Source: an uncultured Bacteroidia bacterium
GTDB taxonomy: Bacteria > Bacteroidota > Bacteroidia > Bacteroidales > Prolixibacteraceae
DNA: 10,231 nt
Assembly: GCA_903859795.1 (NCBI GenBank)
Contig: CAIOOC010000108.1
Span: 1-10,231, forward strand
Reading direction: 5' to 3'
Shown: in pieces, positions 1 through 8,308 of the stretch
Layout of the letters: the number at the start of each line of letters is the position of its first letter
Numbering within the stretch: the first letter of the stretch is position 1
Made by a program: the position numbers and the translations under genes
The notes under the pieces: generated by a model
The model's database searches: none
The model's input: the letters and a program-made list of their open reading frames with translations, nothing else
Told to the model about the DNA's origin: nothing

Positions 1-51
1 GGATTTGAAACACTTCGGAATAACTCAAAAGTGAAGATTATTAATCAATAG
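1..51 (+). CDS. C-terminal end of a probable RND periplasmic adaptor (membrane fusion protein), partial
   Basis: Frame 1 is open from the window edge to a TAG at 49-51 and reads GFETLRNNSKVKIINQ. The pattern Gly-hydrophobic-x-x-Leu-Arg-x-x-x-x-Val-Lys-Ile just before the stop is what HlyD/AcrA-type adaptors usually show at their end (for example 'EGLQKLRDGAKVKV'). Such an adaptor links an inner-membrane RND pump to an outer-membrane TolC-type channel, and its gene normally lies directly upstream of the pump gene, as here. Only 16 residues are visible, so the call rests on a short motif plus position. The stop codon lies within an 8-bp tandem repeat (47-62). An unrelated C-terminus, or chance, remains possible. 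Confidence 0.5.
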   Translation, partial: GFETLRNNSKVKIINQ

Positions 52-183
52 GCTAATAGGCTTTGGACTATTCGGCTATGAGGATTTAGGCCTTTAGGGT
101 TAGAACATTAGGACCAGGACAAGGAATTTAATTTGTAATAGCGAATAAACCTAACAGTCTACTGCCTAAAAACCTAACAGCCT
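47..183. repeat. Repeat-bearing spacer between adaptor and first RND gene
   Basis: No gene is visible between 52 and 257. The octamer AATAGGCT occurs twice in tandem at 47-54 and 55-62. AAACCTAACAG occurs twice as a direct repeat at 147-157 and 170-180. AGGCTAATAGG (50-60) is an imperfect inverted copy of CCTAACAGCCT (173-183), with 9 of 11 bases complementary, so the stretch could fold back on itself or mark a decayed mobile repeat. No good Bacteroidota promoter was found: the best -7 candidate, TTAATTTG at 128-135, has one mismatch and lacks a TTTG box at the right distance. This fits co-transcription with the upstream gene. Confidence 0.4.
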
Positions 184-257
184 TTCCTCTTCGGATTCAA
201 TGCCTGAATATTGGGATTAGCTTCAGGGGGAACAATAAATTATAAAAGCAATTGCTA

Positions 258-3200
258 ATGAAAAAACTGACTTCTTTTGCAGTCAATTATCCTGTAACAG
301 TATTAATGGCCATAATGGGGATCTTGCTCCTGGGAGTAATATCGTACCAGAAATTAGGAATTGATCTGTTCCCTGACCTTACTTCTCCGAGAATTTTTGT
401 CGAGATAAAATCGGGTGAACGGCCTCCTGAAGAGATGGAGAAGATGTTTATCGAAAAGATGGAGGCTGTGGCCATTCGTCAAAGTGGTGTTATGGAGGTT
501 TCGTCGATTTCCAGGACCGGCTCGGCACAGGTAACCGTCGAGTACGCCTGGAATAAGGATATGGATGAAGCCTTCCTCGATCTTCAGAAGGCACTCACAA
601 GTTTTTCTCAGAATACCCTGATCGATGCATTAACGATCACACAACTTGACCCAAATACTCAACCGGTAGTTATAGTTGGACTTACGCACGAGTCTATTAC
701 GGATATGAACGAACTGCGCAAAGTTGCCACCAACTATATCCGCAATGAGCTGGTCCGGCTTGAAGGAATTGCAGATGTTGAACTTTCAGGTGTAGAGGAA
801 AATGAGGTCAGGATTGATACCGATCCGTATAAACTTGAATCGTTTAATATTACTGTAGATCAATTGTCGCAAAAGATACAGGCCTACAACCGTAGTATTT
901 CGGGAGGCACAATCACCGAAACCGGTCTTCAGTATGTTGTAAAAGGGGTAAGTCTTCTTCAGCAAAAAGAGGATTTTGAGAAATTGATTATTGGCTATCA
1001 ATCACCTGTCGCTGGCAGCACAACAGCTCAAAAATCAGCCACTTACCTGCGCGATGTTGCAGCTGTCAGTTTTGCAAACAAAGAACCGGTTAACATTGTC
1101 CGGATTAATGGTGTGCGGTGTCTTGCCTTATCAATTTTTAAGGAGACACGTTACAATACTGTAAAGGCAGTTGAAGACATTCAAAAGGCGCTGGTTAGCA
1201 TTACAAAGGCTCTTCCGGGTTATAAATTCACCCTTGTTACAAACCAGGGTACTTTTATCCGCACTGCAATTGATGAAGTGCAGAATACAATGTTGATAGG
1301 AATTATTCTCGCGATACTTATCCTGTTTATTTTTCTTCGAAAGATAGGCACTACGCTTATTGTGAGTCTTGCAATTCCGATTTCAATTATTGCGACATTC
1401 AATTTGATGTATTTCAATCATTTATCGTTGAATATCATGACCCTTGGCGGACTTGCATTGGGAGCGGGGATGTTGGTGGACAACGCAATTGTGGTGATGG
1501 AGAATATTTTCCGAAATCATGAACTTGGAATGTCAGCCAAGGAAGCTGCCATCGTTGGAACGGCGGAAGTGGGTGGCGCAATCACCTCTTCGACGCTGAC
1601 CTCCATCGTGGTGTTCCTGCCGATTGTCTATATTCATGGGGCATCCGGCGAACTGTTTAAAGATCAGGCATGGACGGTGGCATTCTCGCACTTTTCATCG
1701 CTTTTTGTAGCGATATTCCTGATTCCGATGTTATATCATCAGTTTTTTAGGAAGAAGGGAATACAGGCACCCAAAGGTGCAAAATTTGCGGGTTACGGAA
1801 ATTTTATTTCAAGGCTACTTCCACACCGTTGGCTGATAACTGTTATTTCACTGTTGTTGATGGGTTTGTCTTTTCTTTTGATACCTTATATCGGTTCAGA
1901 GTTTATGCCTAAAAGCGACAGCAAAGAGTTTACCGTAAATGTGAAAATGGCGGAAGGGACCTCGCTCCAACGAACCTCCACAGCTGTGGCGTCACTTGAG
2001 AATATGATCAGGGAACTTCTGGGTGATAATCTTGAGTCAGTCTATTCCAGAATAGGTCCATCGACAGGAACAACAACATCGGCTACCGCCGTTTATGAAG
2101 GGGAAAACACGGCTCAGGTAAAAGTGATTCTGAAGCCAAAAGGAACATATGTGGCATCGCAGGTAACTGCTGCAATTGCAAAATGGTATGTTGGAAATCC
2201 CCAGTTTGAAGTAACCTTTACCCAGGATGAAACTGCCCTTCAAAGTATATTGGGTACGCAGGATGCTCCTGTTGTTGTTGAGGTCAGAGGGGCAGATCTG
2301 GATGTACTCAAAAAGATCACTAAACAGGTAGAGACTTCGGTTAAGGATGTTCCTGGATTATATAATCTTCAGACGAATATGGAAGGCGGTTATCCCGAAA
2401 TAAATGTCCAGGTAGATAGGTTCAGGGCCGGTTCATACTCACTTGCTGTGACTGATATAGTGAGCCAGGTAACAGCTAAACTGAAAGGGGAGACTGCCGG
2501 CCAGATGGATAAGGAGGGTGAGCTGCGCGATATTACAATCTATGTTCCAAAGATTGGGGTGGCTGCATTGGGAGATATGATCATTAAAAACGGCACCTCT
2601 GTGATCAGATTATACGAAGTGGCTAAGCTGGAACAAACTGTTGCTCCGACCGAAATCTACAGGCGGAACCAGAGCCGGATTGGCAAGGTAATGGCGGAAT
2701 TGGATAAAAATAAACCGCTCGATAAGGTAATTGCTGAGGTGCAAGCCAAAATTGCACCAATAATCTTGCCGGCCGATTATTCGATCAAGGTAGCCGGAGA
2801 GGAACAAAAGCGACAAGAGTCGATGACAACTCTGCGCTTTGCGTTACTATTGTCAATCGTGTTGGTTTATATGGTTCTGGCCAGTCAGTTTGAGTCTTTG
2901 ATTCATCCGCTGATCGTCCTTTTGACAATCCCGTTTGCAATTGTCGGAACAATTCTGCTCTTTTTTATAATGGGGCAGACATTTAATATTATGGCACTTA
3001 TCGGCATCATTATGTTAGGAGGAATTGCCGTTAACGATTCGATAATTCTGATTGACCGGATTAATCAATTGAGAAGGAGTGGTCTGGAAAAACGACTTGC
3101 TATTTCGCTGGGAAGCCAGCAACGGCTCAGACCTATTCTGATGACAAGTATTATTACAATTATCGCTTTACTTCCTCTGACCGTTGGTTTCGGGGCAAGT

Positions 3201-3332
3201 GCATCATTGCGTTCACCAATGGCCTATGCCGTAATCGGGGGGATGGTTACAAGTACCTTACTAACGCTGTTAGTGATCCCGTGTGTCTATGACCTGATGA
3301 CCAGTAACAAGCCAATGAAATTGCCAGAATAA
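258..3332 (+). CDS. RND-family efflux pump inner-membrane subunit (HAE-1/AcrB-like)
   Basis: This is a full-length (1024 aa) RND permease of the AcrB/MdtB type, which exports drugs, lipids or other amphiphiles from the periplasm or inner membrane through an adaptor and a TolC-type channel. It has the duplicated RND plan: TM1 at about 9-27 followed by the conserved F-P-D-L segment, a large periplasmic loop, TM2-6 (345-490), TM7 (526-545), a second periplasmic loop, and TM8-12 (858-1013). The TM4 motif GMLVDNAIVVMENI has D408 at the place of AcrB Asp407, but N409 replaces Asp408. In TM10 the AcrB Lys940 position is N926 (AVNDSIILID). The TM11 motif RLRPILMTS is intact. ATG 258 is preferred to an in-frame TTG at 252 because MKKLTSFAVNYPVTVL is a normal RND beginning. 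The purine run AGGGGG at 225-230 is too far away to act as a ribosome binding site. Substrate cannot be told from sequence. Confidence 0.95.
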   Translation: MKKLTSFAVNYPVTVLMAIMGILLLGVISYQKLGIDLFPDLTSPRIFVEIKSGERPPEEMEKMFIEKMEAVAIRQSGVMEVSSISRTGSAQVTVEYAWNKDMDEAFLDLQKALTSFSQNTLIDALTITQLDPNTQPVVIVGLTHESITDMNELRKVATNYIRNELVRLEGIADVELSGVEENEVRIDTDPYKLESFNITVDQLSQKIQAYNRSISGGTITETGLQYVVKGVSLLQQKEDFEKLIIGYQSPVAGSTTAQKSATYLRDVAAVSFANKEPVNIVRINGVRCLALSIFKETRYNTVKAVEDIQKALVSITKALPGYKFTLVTNQGTFIRTAIDEVQNTMLIGIILAILILFIFLRKIGTTLIVSLAIPISIIATFNLMYFNHLSLNIMTLGGLALGAGMLVDNAIVVMENIFRNHELGMSAKEAAIVGTAEVGGAITSSTLTSIVVFLPIVYIHGASGELFKDQAWTVAFSHFSSLFVAIFLIPMLYHQFFRKKGIQAPKGAKFAGYGNFISRLLPHRWLITVISLLLMGLSFLLIPYIGSEFMPKSDSKEFTVNVKMAEGTSLQRTSTAVASLENMIRELLGDNLESVYSRIGPSTGTTTSATAVYEGENTAQVKVILKPKGTYVASQVTAAIAKWYVGNPQFEVTFTQDETALQSILGTQDAPVVVEVRGADLDVLKKITKQVETSVKDVPGLYNLQTNMEGGYPEINVQVDRFRAGSYSLAVTDIVSQVTAKLKGETAGQMDKEGELRDITIYVPKIGVAALGDMIIKNGTSVIRLYEVAKLEQTVAPTEIYRRNQSRIGKVMAELDKNKPLDKVIAEVQAKIAPIILPADYSIKVAGEEQKRQESMTTLRFALLLSIVLVYMVLASQFESLIHPLIVLLTIPFAIVGTILLFFIMGQTFNIMALIGIIMLGGIAVNDSIILIDRINQLRRSGLEKRLAISLGSQQRLRPILMTSIITIIALLPLTVGFGASASLRSPMAYAVIGGMVTSTLLTLLVIPCVYDLMTSNKPMKLPE

Positions 3333-3336
3333 GAAT

Positions 3337-3371
3337 ATTGCCATCCGAAATGAATATTTCTTTATGGCAAT
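3337..3371 (+). other. Weak stem-loop in the gap between the two RND genes
   Basis: ATTGCCAT (3337-3344) and ATGGCAAT (3364-3371) form a perfect 8-bp inverted repeat with a 19-base loop, starting 5 bases after the first RND stop codon. No T-run follows, so it does not look like an intrinsic terminator. It could affect mRNA stability or be chance. The rest of the 90-base gap shows no promoter match. Confidence 0.25.
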
Positions 3372-3422
3372 TCCATCTGGCCGCTAAAAAGCAAATTATA
3401 TACAGATGAAACAAGACGAATA

Positions 3423-6400
3423 ATGAATTTTATAATAAACAGAAAGGTTCTGATCAGCATGCTTTTCTTCGGATTAAGCATGATGGGATATTTCTCATGG
3501 AAAAATCTTTCTATGGAGTTGTTTCCTAATGCAGAACTTCCAATGCTCTATGTTCAGATCTCGAGTCAGCTCGAGGTCGACCCGAAATACATGGAGAGCC
3601 AGGCAATCGTTCCGCTGGAAGGTGCTATAGGCACTCTGCAGGGAATCCAGAATATGGAATCAACTGCTGAGTCACGTCAGGGATCTATCATGGTCGAATT
3701 CAACAAAAACATCAATTTTAAATATACCTATCTTAAAGTACAGGAAAAAGTCGACGAGATCAAGGCGTCGCTTCCTGAACAGTTTAAGGTAACCGTGGTT
3801 AAGGTTGACCTCAACCAGATGAAGAACCAGTTTATGCAACTTCAGGTGCTGGGTGGTGGTGATGTTGACCGTGTTCGAAATATCACCGATCTCAAAATTA
3901 AAACAGAATTGGAGAATCTCGATGGTATTGCCGGAGTTAATGTTTTCGGTGGACATGAGAAATCGATTGAGATTCGGCTCGATATGGATGTTTGTCAGGC
4001 CTATCATATCACCGCGGCGACTATCAGGAGCAAATTATTATCGAATTATAAGGCCAGAGCTTTCGCTGGAAATGTGTACGAGGCAAAAAAAGAGTTCGTT
4101 GTTCAGGTTACCTCCGAGTTCGATGATCTGAAAGAGATTGGTAATATTGTGATTGCCACCGGACCTATTCTGTTGAAAGATGTCGCAAAAGTCTATTTCG
4201 GGACCAAGGAGGAGACCTCCTATTCGCGGGTAAATGGCAAAAATGCTGTATCCATCACTCTTGTAAATGATGCACAGTCGAATTTAATCGATCTGTCGCA
4301 CAACACGCTGGCTGCAATTGCCAGGTTAAACAAGACGCTGGCATCCAAGGATATTCAGATCAAGGTACAAAATAATGCCGCGGATACAATGGAGAAAAAC
4401 CTGAACCAGATCGGGGAACTCGCATTGATCGGGGGGCTGTTGGCGATTATGGTACTCTGGATATTCCTGAAGAACTTTCAATTGGTCTCTATCATCGCAC
4501 TTGCAATTCCCATCTCTGTACTTACAGCATTCAATTTTTTCTATGGTGCCGACATTTCAATCAATAGTCTGACCCTGGTGGGAATAGCGCTTGCAGTAGG
4601 GATGCTGCTCGATAATAGTGTAGTCGTACTTGAAAACATATATCGGCTTCGCGGACTTGGGAAGTCTCCCCGGGATGCAGTTGTACAGGGTACCACTGAG
4701 GTCTGGCGGTCGGTTTTTTCCTCTACACTCTGTACGATAACTGTTTTTCTCCCGTTTCTTTTTTCCAGTAATTTCCTGATTACCCTTTTGGGAAAAAATA
4801 TTGGGGTATCTATAATATCTACACTTTCAATCTCTTTGCTAGTCGCAGTAATGCTTGTTCCAATGATGGCTTATTCCTTTCTAAAGAGAAAAAGCAGCAA
4901 AGATCTTAGCTTTAACGTAGTTTCAACCAGGAATAAGCTGGTTCAGGCATATGTGATGCTGATGAAATATTCATTACGGAAGCCAGCCCAGACAATCATC
5001 GGTGTTTTGATCTTTTTTTTCGTAACAATCTTTCTTTGTCTTGCGGTAAGTATGAATAATCTTCAGCAAGTCGAAACCAACGCATTCCGGATTAGTGTAA
5101 CAATGCCGGTTGGTTCATCTATTCAGGCAACTGATAAGATTGTATCGCAGATTGAAAGCAGAATAGATACTATTCCTGAAAAGGAAGATATTACAAGCAA
5201 TATACAGCTGGAAAATGCTACCCTTAACGTGTTATTGAAGGAGAATTTTAAGAAAACCAGTAAAAGAACGATAGCCCAGATCAGAGATGATGTTCAGAAA
5301 AGGGTTGAGAATATACCAGGAGCTGTTATTGATATTGCCGATGCTTCTGAAACAACCACCAGTTCAGGTGGTGGTGGCGGGGCAGGGGGGCGTCAGAGTT
5401 CCGGGGGAACAGGAAGTATGATGAAAATGCTTGGTGTCGGGGCAAATCAGGAACGCATCTTAATCAAGGGCCAGGATTTTGATGTGATGAAAAATGTTGC
5501 AGGCGATCTTCAGTATTTCCTCGAATCACTCGAGTCGATGAACAGGGTACGGGTCAGTTATTCCGATAATCGCCCTGAGGTCCACCTGAGATTTCATCCG
5601 TTAACCATGAATGAGAACGATATCTCCCTTGCCGGAATCGCGGGTGAGCTCAATTCATTTAGTAAGGAAACAAACACCAATATCAAGTTCAAACAAGGGA
5701 CGGATGAATATGATATCATCATCAAAGAGATGCCCAAACTTGGGACAACCCTTGAACAGCAGAAAAAGCCGCGCACCATTTATGATCTTCGGAATCTGCC
5801 CGTTCCCGATACAAAAGGCGGTTTACACGAACTTCAAAATATCAGTGAAATAATATATTCATCAGGTGCAGCTAACATTACCCGTGTTAACCGCGAAAAG
5901 CAGATCGAAGTGACTTATTCGTTTGTTGCAGCAGCCCAGGACTCGAAAGATTTGCTGACAACTTACAGGCAGGAGGTTGACAGGGTTGTTGAAAGTTACA
6001 AATTACCTGCCGGTGTTGCTGTCCAGGTGATTCACGAAGAGGATGAGCTCAAGGATTTCTATTTCCTGATTCTGGCAGCATTTATCCTGATCTTCATGAT
6101 TCTTGCTTCAGTATTTGAGTCCCTGGCTACCCCGTTTGTACTGATGTTCTCTATTCCCCTGGCCGCGATTGGGTCATTCGTAGCTCTTATCCTTACAGGG
6201 AATTCACTCTTTAGTGCAAATACCCTTATCGGGTTTATTATACTTATTGGCATTGTTGTCAATAATGGGATTATCCTGATCGACTATACCAATATTCTCC
6301 GGAAACGGGGATTCCGGACTGAGCGGGCACTAATTCTTGCCGGTATGTCGCGTATACGGCCAATATTAATTACTGCTATTGTCACGATAGTGGCTATGCT

Positions 6401-8177
6401 GCCATTGGCAATGGGTGATAATGAATATGTTGGAGCCATTGGAGCCCCATTTGCAATTACTGTAATCGGGGGCTTGAGTATGAGCACACTTCTGACGTTG
6501 ATATTTATTCCAACTTTCTATTTTGGTCTTCAAAATGCAATCACCTGGATGAAGGGATTATCGCTCAGAACAAGGATTATCCAGGTAGTTTTAATGGTTT
6601 TTGGAATATTTCTTATTTATACCCGCGTAGATGCTTTCCTTTGGCAGATGCTCGACATGATAGCCATTGTACTTGTCGTTCCAGGAACTACATGGTTTAT
6701 CATGAACAGCTTGCGCAAGGCAAAAGAGTCTGTAATCGATCCTGCCGAACCGATTCATATAACAGTTCAGAACCTGGTAAAAATTTATGACTGGGGGAGT
6801 CGGTTCCAACGGGAATGGATCGGGAACCGGAATATCAGGGAAAGAGCCGGTCAAATTAAATATTACCGTCACTGGAGCGATTTCGATGACTTTGTGTGGG
6901 AATTACCCTTACTTGGTTTCTTGTTCTATTTTACTTTCGGTTACCTGAAAAATGGGTTATATATGTTTATTATGGCCCATATCATCTTCTTTTTATCACT
7001 GTTTCTTTGGGGTCCAATAAGGGAATATCTTGAATATAAGAGGGAGAAAGCCAGCCTAAAATGGGCAGATAAAATATCCAATGGGGGATACACAATGATC
7101 TTCTGGTTTTTGCCTTTGATTTTTCTTATCCTTTTTTATTTGAAATGGAGATCGGTTGGTTCAGTTATAATGATTGGAATATTGTGGTATCTGGCCCTTT
7201 CCATTCAAAAAACAGCCGATATGCTTTACAACCAGAATGTTAACATTGAAAGGTTGCAGGGTAGGTTTGCCAGATCAAGAAGAGTGTTCTTTAAATTAGT
7301 TGAGCAGATGCCGTTGATTGGCAGGAAAAGGGATGCTTTCAAGGCGCTGAAGGGAGTTTCACTCGAAATTGAAACGGGAATGATCGGGTTATTGGGTCCT
7401 AACGGCGCCGGTAAGTCGACGATGATGCGTATTATTTGCGGAATCTACGAGCAAAGCTATGGAAAAGTATGGATTAATGGAATTGATACCCAGGTAAAAC
7501 GGGAAGAATTACAGGGTCTGATAGGATATCTTCCCCAGGAATTCGGCTCCTATGAGAATATGTCTGCTTATGAGTTTCTTGATTACCAGGGCATTCTTAA
7601 AGGGCTGACTAATCCGGTGGAACGATCTACCCGCATTGAATATGTGTTGTCTTCGGTTCATCTGTGGGATCGTAAGGATGATAAAATTGGAGGCTATTCA
7701 GGAGGAATGAAACAACGGATTGGTATTGCTCAGATCCTGCTCCATTTGCCTAGGATACTCATTGTCGATGAACCGACTGCAGGTCTTGATCCGCGTGAAA
7801 GGATAAGGTTCAGGAACCTTCTGGTCGAGCTCAGCCGTGAAAGGGTAGTGATTTTTTCGACTCATATTATCGAAGATATATCGAGCTCCTGTAACCAGGT
7901 GGCAGTGGTCAACCGTGGCCAACTGCATTATGCAGGGAATCCGGCCAATATGGTAAAACTTGCCGAGGGGTTAGTATGGCAATATACGATTCCGGCGCGA
8001 GATTTTGATGCCTTCCCGGCAAAGGACAGGGTTGTCCACCATATGAGAGATGGTGACAACATCAAGCTGAGATTCCTATCTGCAGACAAGCCATCGGAAG
8101 ATGCCATTCCTGTAAAACCTGTGCTCGAAGAGGCGTATCTGTGTCTGCTTAAGGGAATTAAGGTTAATAAATTATAA
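3423..8177 (+). CDS. RND efflux subunit fused to a membrane-embedded ABC ATPase (1584 aa)
   Basis: Residues 1-1039 form a complete RND permease: TM1 at about 10-28, TM2-6, TM7 near 515-540 and TM8-12 ending near 1037. TM4 reads GMLLDNSVVVLENI (D397, N398), TM10 VVNNGIILID (N947, N948), and IRPILIT follows in TM11. A Gly/Ser-rich stretch (about 646-665) lies in the second periplasmic loop. Usual RND subunits stop near 1040; this one continues without a break. Two hydrophobic segments follow (about 1050-1066 and 1077-1096), then ITVQNLVKIY (1113-1122), which matches the first strand of an ABC ATPase. An insert with four predicted helices (about 1161-1178, 1183-1203, 1225-1244, 1247-1266) comes next. 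The ATPase resumes at about 1304: Walker A GPNGAGKST (1325-1333), Q-loop Q1372, signature YSGGMKQR (1425-1432), Walker B with D1449 and E1450, and switch His H1481. The tail, ending in a PVLEEAYLCLL-like segment, resembles ABC-2 exporter ATPases. All catalytic residues are present, so ATP hydrolysis is expected. The downstream permease is the likely ABC partner. Substrate is unknown. Confidence 0.93.
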   Translation: MNFIINRKVLISMLFFGLSMMGYFSWKNLSMELFPNAELPMLYVQISSQLEVDPKYMESQAIVPLEGAIGTLQGIQNMESTAESRQGSIMVEFNKNINFKYTYLKVQEKVDEIKASLPEQFKVTVVKVDLNQMKNQFMQLQVLGGGDVDRVRNITDLKIKTELENLDGIAGVNVFGGHEKSIEIRLDMDVCQAYHITAATIRSKLLSNYKARAFAGNVYEAKKEFVVQVTSEFDDLKEIGNIVIATGPILLKDVAKVYFGTKEETSYSRVNGKNAVSITLVNDAQSNLIDLSHNTLAAIARLNKTLASKDIQIKVQNNAADTMEKNLNQIGELALIGGLLAIMVLWIFLKNFQLVSIIALAIPISVLTAFNFFYGADISINSLTLVGIALAVGMLLDNSVVVLENIYRLRGLGKSPRDAVVQGTTEVWRSVFSSTLCTITVFLPFLFSSNFLITLLGKNIGVSIISTLSISLLVAVMLVPMMAYSFLKRKSSKDLSFNVVSTRNKLVQAYVMLMKYSLRKPAQTIIGVLIFFFVTIFLCLAVSMNNLQQVETNAFRISVTMPVGSSIQATDKIVSQIESRIDTIPEKEDITSNIQLENATLNVLLKENFKKTSKRTIAQIRDDVQKRVENIPGAVIDIADASETTTSSGGGGGAGGRQSSGGTGSMMKMLGVGANQERILIKGQDFDVMKNVAGDLQYFLESLESMNRVRVSYSDNRPEVHLRFHPLTMNENDISLAGIAGELNSFSKETNTNIKFKQGTDEYDIIIKEMPKLGTTLEQQKKPRTIYDLRNLPVPDTKGGLHELQNISEIIYSSGAANITRVNREKQIEVTYSFVAAAQDSKDLLTTYRQEVDRVVESYKLPAGVAVQVIHEEDELKDFYFLILAAFILIFMILASVFESLATPFVLMFSIPLAAIGSFVALILTGNSLFSANTLIGFIILIGIVVNNGIILIDYTNILRKRGFRTERALILAGMSRIRPILITAIVTIVAMLPLAMGDNEYVGAIGAPFAITVIGGLSMSTLLTLIFIPTFYFGLQNAITWMKGLSLRTRIIQVVLMVFGIFLIYTRVDAFLWQMLDMIAIVLVVPGTTWFIMNSLRKAKESVIDPAEPIHITVQNLVKIYDWGSRFQREWIGNRNIRERAGQIKYYRHWSDFDDFVWELPLLGFLFYFTFGYLKNGLYMFIMAHIIFFLSLFLWGPIREYLEYKREKASLKWADKISNGGYTMIFWFLPLIFLILFYLKWRSVGSVIMIGILWYLALSIQKTADMLYNQNVNIERLQGRFARSRRVFFKLVEQMPLIGRKRDAFKALKGVSLEIETGMIGLLGPNGAGKSTMMRIICGIYEQSYGKVWINGIDTQVKREELQGLIGYLPQEFGSYENMSAYEFLDYQGILKGLTNPVERSTRIEYVLSSVHLWDRKDDKIGGYSGGMKQRIGIAQILLHLPRILIVDEPTAGLDPRERIRFRNLLVELSRERVVIFSTHIIEDISSSCNQVAVVNRGQLHYAGNPANMVKLAEGLVWQYTIPARDFDAFPAKDRVVHHMRDGDNIKLRFLSADKPSEDAIPVKPVLEEAYLCLLKGIKVNKL

Positions 8178-8184
8178 GAGTGAT

Positions 8185-8254
8185 TGTAGAGTCAAAGCAT
8201 TGGGCAGGTGTGTAGAGACAAGGCACTGGGTAGGTGTGTAGAGACAAGGCACTG
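8185..8254. repeat. 26-bp tandem repeat, 2.7 copies
   Basis: Unit 1 (8185-8210) and unit 2 (8211-8236) are 26 bases each and match at 22 positions. A third copy starts at 8237 and matches unit 2 for 18 bases (to 8254) before turning into the right arm of the palindrome listed separately. Each unit starts TGTAGAG. The array fills most of the 131-base gap between the RND-ABC fusion and the ABC permease, where no promoter match is visible. It looks like a degraded dispersed element rather than a coding or regulatory array. Confidence 0.8.
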
Positions 8255-8267
8255 CCTTGTCTCTACA
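8237..8267. repeat. 31-bp palindrome, dispersed-repeat type
   Basis: The 15-base arm TGTAGAGACAAGGCA (8237-8251) is followed by a single C and its exact reverse complement (8253-8267). Palindromes with outer ends GTAGAGAC and GTCTCTAC recur between genes in various Bacteroidota and cyanobacteria as REP/MITE-like elements; this is recalled knowledge and was not searched. No T-run follows the hairpin, so it is not a standard intrinsic terminator. In the transcript it would form a strong hairpin 44 bases before the permease start, and could protect the upstream mRNA or lower permease expression relative to the fusion gene. Confidence 0.8.
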
Positions 8268-8308
8268 TAAAAACCTGATTAAAATGTAAATAACTGAATA
8301 TATTCAAC

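Noticed and set aside
128..135. TTAATTTG as a -7 promoter box for the RND operon
   Set aside because: It has one mismatch to TAnnTTTG and no TTTG box 19-21 bases upstream.
252..257. In-frame TTG at 252 as the start of the first RND gene
   Set aside because: It adds only Met-Leu before a normal ATG at 258, and MKKLTSFAVNYPV is the expected RND beginning; no ribosome binding site favours the TTG.
3337..3371. Stem-loop as a terminator separating the two RND genes
   Set aside because: The stem is only 8 bp with a 19-base loop and no T-run, and no new promoter follows it.
3672..4131. Open frames on both strands inside the second RND gene
   Set aside because: They overlap conserved RND coding sequence and show no recognisable protein features.
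6540..6760. RND-ABC fusion as a frameshift or lost-stop artefact
   Set aside because: The frame is continuous, the junction encodes well-formed membrane helices rather than translated intergenic sequence, and a four-helix insert inside the ATPase shows the region is a real protein. Read coverage would still be a useful check.
8237..8267. Palindrome as an intrinsic terminator
   Set aside because: No T-run follows on either side; the downstream permease appears to belong to the same operon.
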